A stretch of 64,000 bases of DNA. Source: Mesorhizobium carmichaelinearum (GTDB lineage Bacteria; Pseudomonadota; Alphaproteobacteria; Rhizobiales; Rhizobiaceae). Position 1 is the stretch's first letter, and every line of letters starts with the position of its first letter. The stretch is from NCBI RefSeq assembly GCF_900199455.1, contig NZ_FZQR01000007.1:302064-366063 (forward strand). The letters are read 5' to 3'. Below, one piece after another: positions 51,223 through 59,529 of this stretch. A model generated the notes under the pieces. That model saw only the letters and a program-made list of their open reading frames with translations, made no database searches and was not told the DNA's origin. The translations under genes were made by a program, and so were the position numbers.

Positions 51223-52926
51223 ATGGCGACACGCATCAGGGAAAGCCGGGGCCAGGAGATGGCCCTGACGGCGGTGGTAGCTGTCGTCATCGTGCTGTTT
51301 TCGCTGCTGCCCATGCTGCGCCTCATCAAGGAGATCGCGGCACCCGGCGGCACGCTGTCGACAGTGGCCGTGGAGGCCGGATTGCGGAGCCAGGCGACGT
51401 GGATCGCGACCTGGCATACGCTGGTCGTCGGCATCGGCGGCACCTTGCTTGCGGTGCTGTCGGGAACGGCGGTGGCGGTGCTGGTCTCGCTGACCGACAT
51501 ACGCGGCCGCAGCGCCCTGGTGCTGTGCTACGTCATGCCGCTGATGATCGCGCCGCAGGTGACGGCGCTGGCCTGGTTGCAACTGTTCGGCCCGGCCAGC
51601 CCCTTCCTCAAGCTGTTTGGCGCAGCACCGCCGCTCGGCACGAAGAACCCGCTCTATTCGACCTCGGGCATCATCCTGCTGCTCGGCGTGCAATATGGTC
51701 CGCTGGTCTTCCTGCTGGTGCGCGCCGGGCTGCGCAAGCTGCCGCGCGAACTGGTCGAGGCCGCGCGCGCCGGCGGTGCAGGTTGGTTCACCGTGCTGGT
51801 CACCATCGTGCTGCCCTTGATGACGCCGTCGATCATGGCGGCGGCGGCACTGGCCTTCGTGTCCTGTGTCGGCAATTTCGGTATTCCGGCCTTCCTCGGC
51901 ATTCCCGCTAACTATCTGGTGCTGCCAACGCTCATCTATCAGAAGCTGGCGGGCGGCGGTCCGGCCGTGCTCGGCGAAACCGCATTCCTGTCGGTGCTGA
52001 TCGGCGTCATCGCCATGGCCGGCATTCTCGCCCAGGAGGGGATGAGCCGCCGCCGCGACTATCGGATTTCTTCGACATCGCTGCCGGCTGAGCCCTATGA
52101 GCTCGGCCGCTGGCGGCCCGTTGTCCAGGCCGGCATGTGGCTGCTGATCGTGCTGGTGCTGTTCCTGCCGCTGTTCGGGCTGGTGCTGACCTCGCTGGTC
52201 CCGGGATACGGCATCGCGCTCACCGCCAAGACGGCGACGCTCGACAATTACCGCTTCGTGCTGTTCGAGCATGACGCCGCCAACCGCGCCTTCTTCAACA
52301 GTTTCTGGCTGTCGATCGCCGCCGCTTTCTTTGCGGTCGTCGTCGCCGTGCCGGTCGGCTATCTCATCGCCTGGGGCAAGCAGCGTTGGGTGCGGCTGCT
52401 CAATTTGTCTGTGGAGCTGCCCTATGCCTTGCCCGGTGTGGTGCTGGCGATCGCCTCGCTGTTGCTCTTCCTGCGGCCGATCCCGCTGACCGGCATCCAA
52501 CTCTACAACACGGTCTGGATCATCCTCTATGCCTACCTCGCCCGCTTCCTGGTGCTGGCGCTGCGGCCGACCATCAGCGGCTATCACCAGATCGACCGGG
52601 CGCTGGAAGAGGCCGCACAAGTGGCGGGTGCCGGCCTGTTCACGCGCATGCGTACCATCATTTTCCCGCTGGTCGCGCCGGCGGCCATCGCCGGCGGCCT
52701 GCTGATCTTCATGACCGCGCTCAGCGAACTCACCGTCTCGGCGCTGCTGTGGTCTTCGGGCTCGGAAACCATTGGTGTGGTGATGTTTTCCTTCGAGCAG
52801 GGCGGCGATTCCAACTACGCGGCGGCGATGTCGGTCGTCACGGTCGCGGTCACCTTCGTGCTGATGCTGGTGACCAATCTGCTTGCCCCGCATCTTCCGA
52901 GCGGAGCTCTGCCATGGCGCGACTGA
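51223..52926 (+). CDS. ABC transporter permease, two-domain fused type
   Basis: A 567-residue protein with about twelve membrane helices and two EAA loops (VEAARAGGAGWFTVLVTIVLP near 190 and LEEAAQVAGAGLFTRMRTIIF near 470). It is thus a fusion of two permease halves, as in FbpB and AfuB. AGGAAA lies eight bases before the ATG at 51223. Its end overlaps the ATPase gene by 13 bases. With the binding protein and ATPase it forms a complete importer. Confidence 0.9.
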   Translation: MATRIRESRGQEMALTAVVAVVIVLFSLLPMLRLIKEIAAPGGTLSTVAVEAGLRSQATWIATWHTLVVGIGGTLLAVLSGTAVAVLVSLTDIRGRSALVLCYVMPLMIAPQVTALAWLQLFGPASPFLKLFGAAPPLGTKNPLYSTSGIILLLGVQYGPLVFLLVRAGLRKLPRELVEAARAGGAGWFTVLVTIVLPLMTPSIMAAAALAFVSCVGNFGIPAFLGIPANYLVLPTLIYQKLAGGGPAVLGETAFLSVLIGVIAMAGILAQEGMSRRRDYRISSTSLPAEPYELGRWRPVVQAGMWLLIVLVLFLPLFGLVLTSLVPGYGIALTAKTATLDNYRFVLFEHDAANRAFFNSFWLSIAAAFFAVVVAVPVGYLIAWGKQRWVRLLNLSVELPYALPGVVLAIASLLLFLRPIPLTGIQLYNTVWIILYAYLARFLVLALRPTISGYHQIDRALEEAAQVAGAGLFTRMRTIIFPLVAPAAIAGGLLIFMTALSELTVSALLWSSGSETIGVVMFSFEQGGDSNYAAAMSVVTVAVTFVLMLVTNLLAPHLPSGALPWRD

Positions 52927-53993
52927 GCCTCGACCATGTGACCAAGAGCTTCGCCGATTTCGATGCGGTCAAGGATGTCTCGATCGACGTCGCCGATGGC
53001 GAGTTCCTGGCGGTGCTCGGTCCCTCGGGCTGCGGCAAGACGACGTTGCTGCGGCTCATCGCCGGCTTCGAGAAAGTGACCTCGGGCGAAATCTGCATCG
53101 GCAGTGATCTCGTGTCGAACAGCGGCGGCAGCGTCGCACCGGAGAAGCGGCGCGTCGGCATCGTCTTCCAGAACTACGCGCTTTGGCCGCATATGACGGT
53201 GGCCGAAAACATCGGCTATTCGCTGAAGGTGGCGAAGCTCGACAAGGCGGTTGCGCGCCGCAAGGTCGAGGACGCGCTCGCTTTGGTCAATCTGCAGGGG
53301 ATGGGCGAGCGCAGGCCGGCCAATCTGTCCGGTGGCCAGCGCCAGCGCGTGGCGTTGGCGCGTTGCCTTGTCGCCGCGCCCTCGCTGGTGCTGTTCGACG
53401 AGCCACTCGCCAATCTGGACGTCCACCTCAGAGCCTCGATGGAGGACGAGTTCGCCGCCTTCCACAAACGCACCGGCACGACCATCGTCTACATCACCCA
53501 TGATCAGGCCGAGGCGATGGCGCTGGCCGACCGCATCGCGGTGATGGACCACGGCCGCTTGATGCAGTTGGCGACGCCGCGCGAACTCTATCATGAGCCG
53601 GCAAACGAAATGGTGGCCTCCTTCATCTCGCAAGGAATTTTGTTACCCGCGGATGTCTTGTCCAGTGAAGATGGCGGCCACTGCAAGGTCCGGGTTCTCG
53701 GAACCGAGCTGGTGGTCCGCTGCCGCCCCGGCGAGCGGCCACGCGCGGGCGCGAAGATCTGCTGCCGGTCGGCCGACCTCGACGTCTCGCCGGATGGTCT
53801 CGGCTTCGACGGCCTCGTCAAACGGGTGGTCTATCAGGGCGGCGCCGCACGCATCGAATTCGCGCCCGCGGCCGGTCCAGACCTCACCTTGCATTTCGAG
53901 CAGCCAGACCCGGTTACGCTGGAGAGTGGAGCCCAGGCACGGCTGCGGATAAAGTCCGGCTGGCTGATCCCGGCGGCAGGGACAGCCCCGTGA
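52914..53993 (+). CDS. ABC transporter ATP-binding protein, iron/phosphonate type
   Basis: A 359-residue ATPase with Walker A GPSGCGKTT, Q-loop VFQNYALWP, signature LSGGQRQR, Walker B LVLFDEPLANLD and H-loop ITHDQAEAM, plus a TOBE-like C-terminal part. Its start overlaps the permease end. It closes the catabolic locus that begins with LacI. The 3' end of this gene has a short echo at about 55401 that marks the duplication junction. Confidence 0.9.
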   Translation: MARLSLDHVTKSFADFDAVKDVSIDVADGEFLAVLGPSGCGKTTLLRLIAGFEKVTSGEICIGSDLVSNSGGSVAPEKRRVGIVFQNYALWPHMTVAENIGYSLKVAKLDKAVARRKVEDALALVNLQGMGERRPANLSGGQRQRVALARCLVAAPSLVLFDEPLANLDVHLRASMEDEFAAFHKRTGTTIVYITHDQAEAMALADRIAVMDHGRLMQLATPRELYHEPANEMVASFISQGILLPADVLSSEDGGHCKVRVLGTELVVRCRPGERPRAGAKICCRSADLDVSPDGLGFDGLVKRVVYQGGAARIEFAPAAGPDLTLHFEQPDPVTLESGAQARLRIKSGWLIPAAGTAP

Positions 53994-54142
53994 TGCTGGA
54001 TCTGCTTGGCAGCTTTTGAGTCGCGCGCCGGGAACACGGCCCTGCGCGTCGTGGTCCAGATCACCAAGCTGTCAGTGGCCAAATTGCGCCAATCCCGTGC
54101 TTATGCTTGAAGCCGCCGCTATTTCATTCCACATCGGTCAGG

Positions 54143-55312
54143 ATGAAGGGCGAGACAGGAGAACGGCGTCGCAATCTGTTGTGGGGCATCCCCGCATCGC
54201 TGATCCTGCACGTGCTTGTCGTGGCGCTCCTGTTATACGGTATACCCACGCCTCCCCAACAGCCGCAGCAGGAGCAGCCGGTCAATGTCGCGATCGTGCC
54301 TCCGCCCGATCAGCCAAAGCCGAAACCTGTTCCTCCGCCGCCGCCAAAGCAGCCCAAAGCCGAAAAGCCACCGGAACAGAAGGTGGAAAAGCCGCCCGAG
54401 CAGCCACCTAAGCCGGTGAACACTCCGGTTCTGAAGCCCGTTTTCCGGTATGGCGAGAAAGATACCGGGCCCGAGAAATCTCTCGACGGTGGCAGCGCTC
54501 AAGCCAATGCGCCGTCGCCGGCCGAGGATAAGGCTGCGAAGCCGCCCGTCGAACCGAAGCCCGTGCCCAACCAGTCCGCACCGCCTGCAAATCCCGAGCA
54601 GCAGGCAGATACCAGCAAGGCCGACGAGGAGGCGGCAACTGCCTCGCCGGAGGCCAAGCCTGCGCAAAGCGAGGAGAAGCAGGCGACTGAGGATGCTGAC
54701 AAACAGCAGCCGGACAAACAGGAGGCACCGCCGCAAACCGAGGAGAAGCAAGCGGTCGCGGTGCCAAAGCCATTGGCGGCCGAGCCCGGCGGCAAGCCTG
54801 TGCCTCCATCCTCGGAAGAAAAGGCAAAGCCTAAACCTGCAAAGCCGATGAAGTTCAAATCCGCAGGGGCCTTCAAAGCCCCAAGCGGGAAGGCAGGAAG
54901 GTCAAATCCCACCAACACCGACGTTGCGGGATCTCCCATCTATTCCGGCCTTCCGGGCGTCAGGAAGCTTTACTCGCAGGGGGCAACTGGCGATGCGTTC
55001 GCCACAAGCTCCATGGAGAACGTGCCGCGCGATCAGCGCGTTGCCAACCTTTGCGGCAACGTTCTGGACCAGGAATTGCAAAGTGCCGATTATACACCCA
55101 AATGGGTGCCAACCATTCCGCTGAAGCTAGGCAACGTTCTTAACCCTCCGCAGGCCGCCTTCAGCACAAGAACCCAATGGTACAATCTGAACTTTCGGTG
55201 CGAGGTCGACGCCGACGCGACGAGGGTCTTGTCCTTCAACTTCCGTGTCGGGTCATTGATCCCGCCCGGCGAATGGGCCAGCCGTGGATTCACGAAGTAT
55301 CCGCTAAATTAG
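54143..55312 (+). CDS. DUF930 protein, tandem copy 1
   Basis: A 389-residue protein. A short basic N-terminus and one membrane helix (LLWGIPASLILHVLVVALLLYG) are followed by a long low-complexity Pro/Lys/Glu/Gln region (about residues 30-250), as in TonB-like periplasm-spanning segments. The C-terminal globular DUF930 domain of about 120 residues has RVANLCGNVLDQEL, AFSTRTQWYNLNFRCEVD and IPPGEWA. The function is unknown; the architecture suggests an inner-membrane anchored protein reaching across the periplasm. It is duplicated at 55582. Confidence 0.8.
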   Translation: MKGETGERRRNLLWGIPASLILHVLVVALLLYGIPTPPQQPQQEQPVNVAIVPPPDQPKPKPVPPPPPKQPKAEKPPEQKVEKPPEQPPKPVNTPVLKPVFRYGEKDTGPEKSLDGGSAQANAPSPAEDKAAKPPVEPKPVPNQSAPPANPEQQADTSKADEEAATASPEAKPAQSEEKQATEDADKQQPDKQEAPPQTEEKQAVAVPKPLAAEPGGKPVPPSSEEKAKPKPAKPMKFKSAGAFKAPSGKAGRSNPTNTDVAGSPIYSGLPGVRKLYSQGATGDAFATSSMENVPRDQRVANLCGNVLDQELQSADYTPKWVPTIPLKLGNVLNPPQAAFSTRTQWYNLNFRCEVDADATRVLSFNFRVGSLIPPGEWASRGFTKYPLN

Positions 55313-55313
55313 G

Positions 55314-55401
55314 CCGGCACGCCGAGCCCTGGATTGCCGAAGGCCGAATCCTCGATGACGATGCAGTCGGCCGGATTGGCGCCCGTCCTTGCGGCGGGGA
55401 A
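55314..55401 (-). pseudogene. remnant of the HAD phosphatase gene 3' end
   Basis: On the minus strand these 88 bases read ANPADCIVIEDSAFG then NPGLGVPA. This equals the APADCIVIEDSPFG segment and the SGLGVPA terminus of the intact gene at 56651, with about 140 bases between them deleted. At 55401 it joins a piece shared with the ATPase 3' end (CTGGCTGATCCCGG). It marks the breakpoint of the tandem duplication and cannot encode an enzyme. Confidence 0.8.
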
Positions 55402-55581
55402 CTGGCTGATCCCGGGTCTTGATGGATCGGATCGTGGGGCAGCCGCTCGTTGAGCCGCCCGGCGCCTTGGTGGGGCTGTCCTGGGTGTGGGGATCCAAAC
55501 CGACAAGCTGTCAGCGGCGAATTTACGCCAATCCAGTGCTTATGCTTGAAGCCGCCGCTATTTCATTCCACATCGGTCAGG

Positions 55582-56649
55582 ATGATGGGCGAGACAGGAG
55601 AACGGCGTCGGTATCTGTTGTGGGGCATTCCCGCATCGCTGATCCTGCACGTGCTTGTCGCGGCGCTTCTGGTGTATGGCCTGCCCGTGCCTTCCCCACA
55701 GCCGCAGGAGGAGCCGGTCAATGTCGCGCTCGTCCCTCCGCCCGATCAGCCAAAGCCGAAACCGCAGCCAAAGGAGCCCAAAGCCGAAAAGCCGCCTGAA
55801 CCGAAGGCTGAAAACCCACCTCCGCCGGGAAAGCAACCTCGGAAGCCCCCGCCAAACGAGGTGCTGAAGCCTGTCTTTCAGTTCGGCGATAAGGATACCG
55901 GCCCGAGGAAATCCCTGGATGGGGCCAGCGCTCAGGATAGCTCGCCGTTGCCGGCCAAGGATGACAATGCGAAGCCGCCTGTCGAGCCGAAGCCCACAGA
56001 GAACCAGTCTGCCACGCCGCCTGACTCCGAGCAGCCGGCAGATCCAACCAAGGCCGACGAGAAGCCGGTAACCGCGACGGCGGATGCCAAGCCGACACAG
56101 CATGCGGAGAAGCAGGCGGCGCTCGACGTAGCCAAGCAACAGGGCGCGGCACCAGCGCCTTTGGCAGATGATGGCGGCGACGGCGAGATCGAGCTTCCCA
56201 CATCAGCCGAAGCGCCAAAGCCCAAACCGGCAAATGCGCCGAAGCCCAGCCCTTCAAAGGCCTCGAAGTCTGCATCTCGGAACGGTTCGGGCCTTCCGCG
56301 TGTTCGCAGGCTCTACTCGCAGGACGCTACCGGCGATGCGCTGGCTACGACCTCGATGGGCGGCGTGCCTCGCAATGAGCGTGCTTCCCTACTTTGCTTC
56401 AGCGAGTTGCACCAGCAACTGTTGGACGCTTCTTATTTTCCCTACATATGGCCAAAAGTTCCGCTGAAGTCGGGCAATATAGTTGACGGGTCGGATGTCG
56501 CTTTCAGCACGACAACCACATGGTACCATTTGAGCTTTCGGTGTGAGGTCGACACCGATGCGACAAGGGTGCTGTCCCTCAACTTCCGTGTGGGGGCAGT
56601 GATTCCGCCCAGCGAATGGGCCGGTCTTGGATTGCCCAGCCTGTACTAG
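55582..56649 (+). CDS. DUF930 protein, tandem copy 2
   Basis: A 355-residue paralogue of the gene at 54143 with the same design: N-terminal helix LLWGIPASLILHVLVAALLVYG, a shorter Pro/Lys-rich stretch, and a DUF930 domain (ERASLLCFSELHQQLLDAS, FSTTTTWYHLSFRCEVDTDA, IPPSEWAGLGLP). The ends are well conserved while the middle has diverged in length and sequence. The stop is one base from the stop of the convergent HAD gene. The 50 bases before the start are identical to those before copy 1. Confidence 0.8.
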   Translation: MMGETGERRRYLLWGIPASLILHVLVAALLVYGLPVPSPQPQEEPVNVALVPPPDQPKPKPQPKEPKAEKPPEPKAENPPPPGKQPRKPPPNEVLKPVFQFGDKDTGPRKSLDGASAQDSSPLPAKDDNAKPPVEPKPTENQSATPPDSEQPADPTKADEKPVTATADAKPTQHAEKQAALDVAKQQGAAPAPLADDGGDGEIELPTSAEAPKPKPANAPKPSPSKASKSASRNGSGLPRVRRLYSQDATGDALATTSMGGVPRNERASLLCFSELHQQLLDASYFPYIWPKVPLKSGNIVDGSDVAFSTTTTWYHLSFRCEVDTDATRVLSLNFRVGAVIPPSEWAGLGLPSLY

Positions 56650-56650
56650 T

Positions 56651-57325
56651 CTACGCCGGCACGCCGAGCCCGGACAGTTGCCGGCTAACTTCTTGCCAGT
56701 CGGCGCAGACGAAATCGGCACCGGCCGCCGTCAGCCGCGCGGCATGCTCGGCATAGGTGTGGCCGCCACCGGTGTAGCCGATCGCCGTCATGCCGGCGGC
56801 GACCGCACCCTGGATGCCGAAGGGCGAATCCTCGATGACGATGCAGTCGGCCGGGGCGACGCCCATCCTGGCGGCGGCGAACAGGAAGATATCGGGCGCC
56901 GGCTTGCCGTTCTTGACCATCGAGGAACTGTAGATCGCCTCGCCGAAGAAATGCGCCAGTCCGGTGACAGCAAGGCTGTGGTTGATGCGCTCGACGGAGG
57001 ATGACGAGGCGACGCAGCGATCGCCCTCAAGCGTTTGCAGGAACGCGGCGATCCCTGGCGTGGGCTTCAATTCCTCGGTGAACAGCACCTTGGTCTCGGC
57101 CCAGATGTCGCCGTCGGCCGTGGCGGGAAATTGATGCCCGGTCAATTCCCTGATCCTGGCGATGATGTCGGACTGCTTCATGCCGACGCATTGGGCGATG
57201 ATACCGCCATGAACGCCTGGCATGCCGTGCTTTTCATAGACGCGCTCATAGGCCCTGGCAGCCAGCGGCTCGCTGTCGACGAGAACACCGTCGCAATCGA
57301 AAATGATAGGCCTTGGTCGCGCCAC
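56651..57325 (-). CDS. HAD-family phosphatase (beta-phosphoglucomutase-like)
   Basis: A 224-residue enzyme. Motif I is IIFDCDGVLVDSEPLAAR with the nucleophile Asp and acid Asp, motif II is ASSSSVERI, motif III is the Lys in KNGKPAPDIF, and motif IV is VIEDSPFGI. It has the helical cap of the DhlB/phosphoglycolate group. The substrate may be a sugar or glycerol phosphate; it cannot be told more exactly. A broken copy of its 3' end lies at 55314. Confidence 0.87.
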   Translation of the reverse strand: MARPRPIIFDCDGVLVDSEPLAARAYERVYEKHGMPGVHGGIIAQCVGMKQSDIIARIRELTGHQFPATADGDIWAETKVLFTEELKPTPGIAAFLQTLEGDRCVASSSSVERINHSLAVTGLAHFFGEAIYSSSMVKNGKPAPDIFLFAAARMGVAPADCIVIEDSPFGIQGAVAAGMTAIGYTGGGHTYAEHAARLTAAGADFVCADWQEVSRQLSGLGVPA

Positions 57326-57430
57326 GCGCTCGTCTCCTCACGTCAAATTTCGCACATCGCTATCGGCAAAAAGCCAAATGTTCAATAGTGCGGTGTCTTG
57401 AGCGCGTTTTGGGCATGAGACGGTGGGCAG

Positions 57431-58081
57431 TCAAAGCTGGCGCAGCGCATCGCTTGCGCGCGCGGATCCGAGCGCCCTTTGCATGGCTTGCCGGGACTGT
57501 GCCCGGTCCGGCGTGATCCAGTTCGGTTCGGCGCCGAGGAAGCGGTCGAGGAAAGCCACCGCGTAGGCCGGCATCTCGGTCACGTTCTCGCGATAGGACC
57601 ACCAGGTGCGCAAATCGTCGGCGCATTTGTCGATGCTGGGCGCCTTGCCGAATTCCTGCTCATAGATCGCCGAAATCACCGAGACGCAGTAGTTGGTGTA
57701 GAGGAAGCCTTCCGGCCAGAAGCGGATGATTTCCAGCGTGCCGGCATTCTGATCCGTTTCGATGAGCTCGGCGAGGCCGGAGATTTCCCGGGCCGGCGCC
57801 TGCTTGATCAGCTCGCGCAGCACGAGGCCGGCGGCAAAGACGATGAAGTCGGCGCGGTCTATCGCGGCGAAGCGCTTCTGCGCCTCCATGATCTCGACCC
57901 AGTCGAGAAAAGCCCTTGTCAGCTTCGCCTCGTCGATCTCGAAACGCACGCCGAACGTGTCGGAAACCACCTTGGCGCTGCCGCGGAAAGTGGCGCGGAA
58001 CCAGCGCAGCTGCCGCAAGCGGTGGCGCAGGTCGGGCATTAGGGCCAGTTCATCCCTGAAGGGCAGTTCCATTTCATGCAT
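57431..58081 (-). CDS. hypothetical protein conserved in rhizobia, 216 residues
   Basis: A soluble, mostly helical protein without signal peptide or membrane segment. It has regular aromatic and charged positions (LRWFRATFRGSAKVVSDTFG, LIETDQNAGTLEIIRFWPEG, TWWSYRENVTEMPAYAVAFL). It is well formed and coding in character, but I do not recognise a family with known function. It lies between the HAD gene and the PTS locus and is divergent from the latter. Confidence 0.7.
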   Translation of the reverse strand: MHEMELPFRDELALMPDLRHRLRQLRWFRATFRGSAKVVSDTFGVRFEIDEAKLTRAFLDWVEIMEAQKRFAAIDRADFIVFAAGLVLRELIKQAPAREISGLAELIETDQNAGTLEIIRFWPEGFLYTNYCVSVISAIYEQEFGKAPSIDKCADDLRTWWSYRENVTEMPAYAVAFLDRFLGAEPNWITPDRAQSRQAMQRALGSARASDALRQL

Positions 58082-58171
58082 CCCGTTTGCTGACAGGCTA
58101 GCACAGCCATGCCGCCGCCGAAATCGGCAGACGACCTGTGGATGGCGTGGTGGAGGCCAATATCATACATA

Positions 58172-58196
58172 TTGACATTCGCGGAAACAAATGTTC
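58172..58196. promoter_or_regulatory. possible promoter/operator of the glucitol PTS operon
   Basis: A -35-like TTGACA at 58172 overlaps an inverted repeat ACATT (58175-58179) and AATGT (58190-58194). It is 67-90 bases upstream of gutM. The -10 region is weak, so this is tentative. Confidence 0.3.
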
Positions 58197-58262
58197 TCAC
58201 TTTGCTGTTGTCTCGTGCCGGTCCAAGGTGCGGTTCAACGGAGGCTTCGGGAGGAGAACCGA

Positions 58263-58700
58263 ATGGCGATTTGGCAGTGGGGACTGCTTCTGCTGGTTAT
58301 TGTGTGGGCGCTGCAGTCGCTCGGCGTCTGGTTGCAGATGCGGCACTATTCGGATGTCTTCCGGGGCGTCACCGACCAGTACAAGGACGGCTTCGTCGGA
58401 GCCGGCAATTTTCGCGGCCGGTTGGCCAAGGGCACCATCGCGCTCGTCGTGGTGACGCCTGACCTGATCGTGCGCCGCCTGATGGTGATGAGCGGCCGGT
58501 CCGTCTTCACCAAGTTCAAAAGACATCAAGAATTCGAGGGTGTTCCCCTCGATCGACTCCGGTCCAACCCTGCGATCATGGGGGAGGGGGAACCCGGTGT
58601 GGCCGAGGCCGTGAAGCGAGCGATCGAACAGATCGACAAAGCACGGTCGGAGCCGGGGAAGAAGCCGGGTCTGTCCGGTTTGAACGTAGCAAGGGCTTAG
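58263..58700 (+). CDS. gutM: glucitol operon activator protein GutM
   Basis: A 145-residue protein with an N-terminal membrane helix (WQWGLLLLVIVWALQSLGVWL) and a short cytosolic domain (GNFRGRLAKGTIALVVVTPDL followed by RRLMVMSGRSVFTKFK). Length and pattern match GutM, somewhat longer than the 119-residue E. coli protein. GGAGGAG lies about seven bases before the ATG. As in E. coli it heads the srl/gut locus, where it activates transcription. Membrane location with regulatory function is the known puzzle of this family. Confidence 0.85.
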   Translation: MAIWQWGLLLLVIVWALQSLGVWLQMRHYSDVFRGVTDQYKDGFVGAGNFRGRLAKGTIALVVVTPDLIVRRLMVMSGRSVFTKFKRHQEFEGVPLDRLRSNPAIMGEGEPGVAEAVKRAIEQIDKARSEPGKKPGLSGLNVARA

Positions 58701-58751
58701 AGGACGCCGCGCACCGACTGGGATAACCGGCGGGCGGCATAAGGAGGAGAA

Positions 58752-59513
58752 ATGTCTGTATTTTCGTTGTTGGCGCAGCATGCCGACATGGCCGTGCACA
58801 ATCTGCATGTCGCAGGTGCCATGGTCTCGGATGCTGCATTGCATGGCAAGCTCGCCGTCGAGCATGCATCCGACCATCTCGTTGTCCTGGCGCAAGCAGA
58901 CAGCGGACCGATAACCGTCGATCAGTTCAAGGAAAAGCTGAAGGAAGTCCAGCAGGAAGAGCAGCTTGGCTGGCTGACCGCCATTGGCAAGTACTTCATC
59001 GGCATCTTCCAGAAGGGTGGCGAAGTGTTCGCCGGCTTCGTCACCGGCATCATTCCGACGCTGGTGGTGCTGATGACCGCCTTCTACGCCGTCACCGAAC
59101 TGGTCGGCGAGGAGCGCGTGCACGGCCTGGCGCGCGGCGCCGGCAGGATTGCCTTGACCCGCTATACGCTGCTGCCGCTGCTGGCGGTGTTCTTCCTCAC
59201 CAATCCGATGGCCTACACGTTCGGATCGTTCCTGGAAGAAAAGCACAAGCCGGCCTTCTACGACGCGGCCGTGTCCTACGTGCACCCGCCGCTTGGCCTG
59301 TTCCCGCACATCAATCCGGGTGAATATTTCGTCTGGGGCGGTATTCTCGTGGCTCTGCTCGAGCTTGAGAAGAAGGGCGTTGTCGTCGCCGGTTACCACG
59401 TCAAGGTGGCGATCTGGTACGCCATTGTCGGCCTCGTCGTCATCCTGCTCAAGGGCATGCTGACCGAGCGCATCACGATGATCATGGCACGCCGCCAGGG
59501 CGTCGAGCTGTAA
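58752..59513 (+). CDS. srlA: PTS glucitol/sorbitol transporter subunit IIC
   Basis: A 253-residue membrane protein. Residues about 75-253 match SrlA: LTAIGKYFIGIFQKGGEVFA, GIIPTLVVLMTAFYAVTELV, NPMAYTFGSFLEEKHKPAF and HPPLGLFPHINPGEYF. About 65 extra N-terminal residues (HADMAVHNLHVAGAMVSDAA and following, ending in ITVDQFKEKLKEVQQEEQ) have no counterpart in the 187-residue E. coli protein. The ATG has AGGAGG upstream. It forms the sugar channel together with SrlE. Confidence 0.88.
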   Translation: MSVFSLLAQHADMAVHNLHVAGAMVSDAALHGKLAVEHASDHLVVLAQADSGPITVDQFKEKLKEVQQEEQLGWLTAIGKYFIGIFQKGGEVFAGFVTGIIPTLVVLMTAFYAVTELVGEERVHGLARGAGRIALTRYTLLPLLAVFFLTNPMAYTFGSFLEEKHKPAFYDAAVSYVHPPLGLFPHINPGEYFVWGGILVALLELEKKGVVVAGYHVKVAIWYAIVGLVVILLKGMLTERITMIMARRQGVEL

Positions 59514-59529
59514 GGGCGGGGAGGACATC

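Noticed and set aside
51013..52893. A 626-codon antisense frame over the fused permease
   Set aside because: Very His/Arg/Gln-rich composition mirrors the hydrophobic codons of the permease; no domain is seen.
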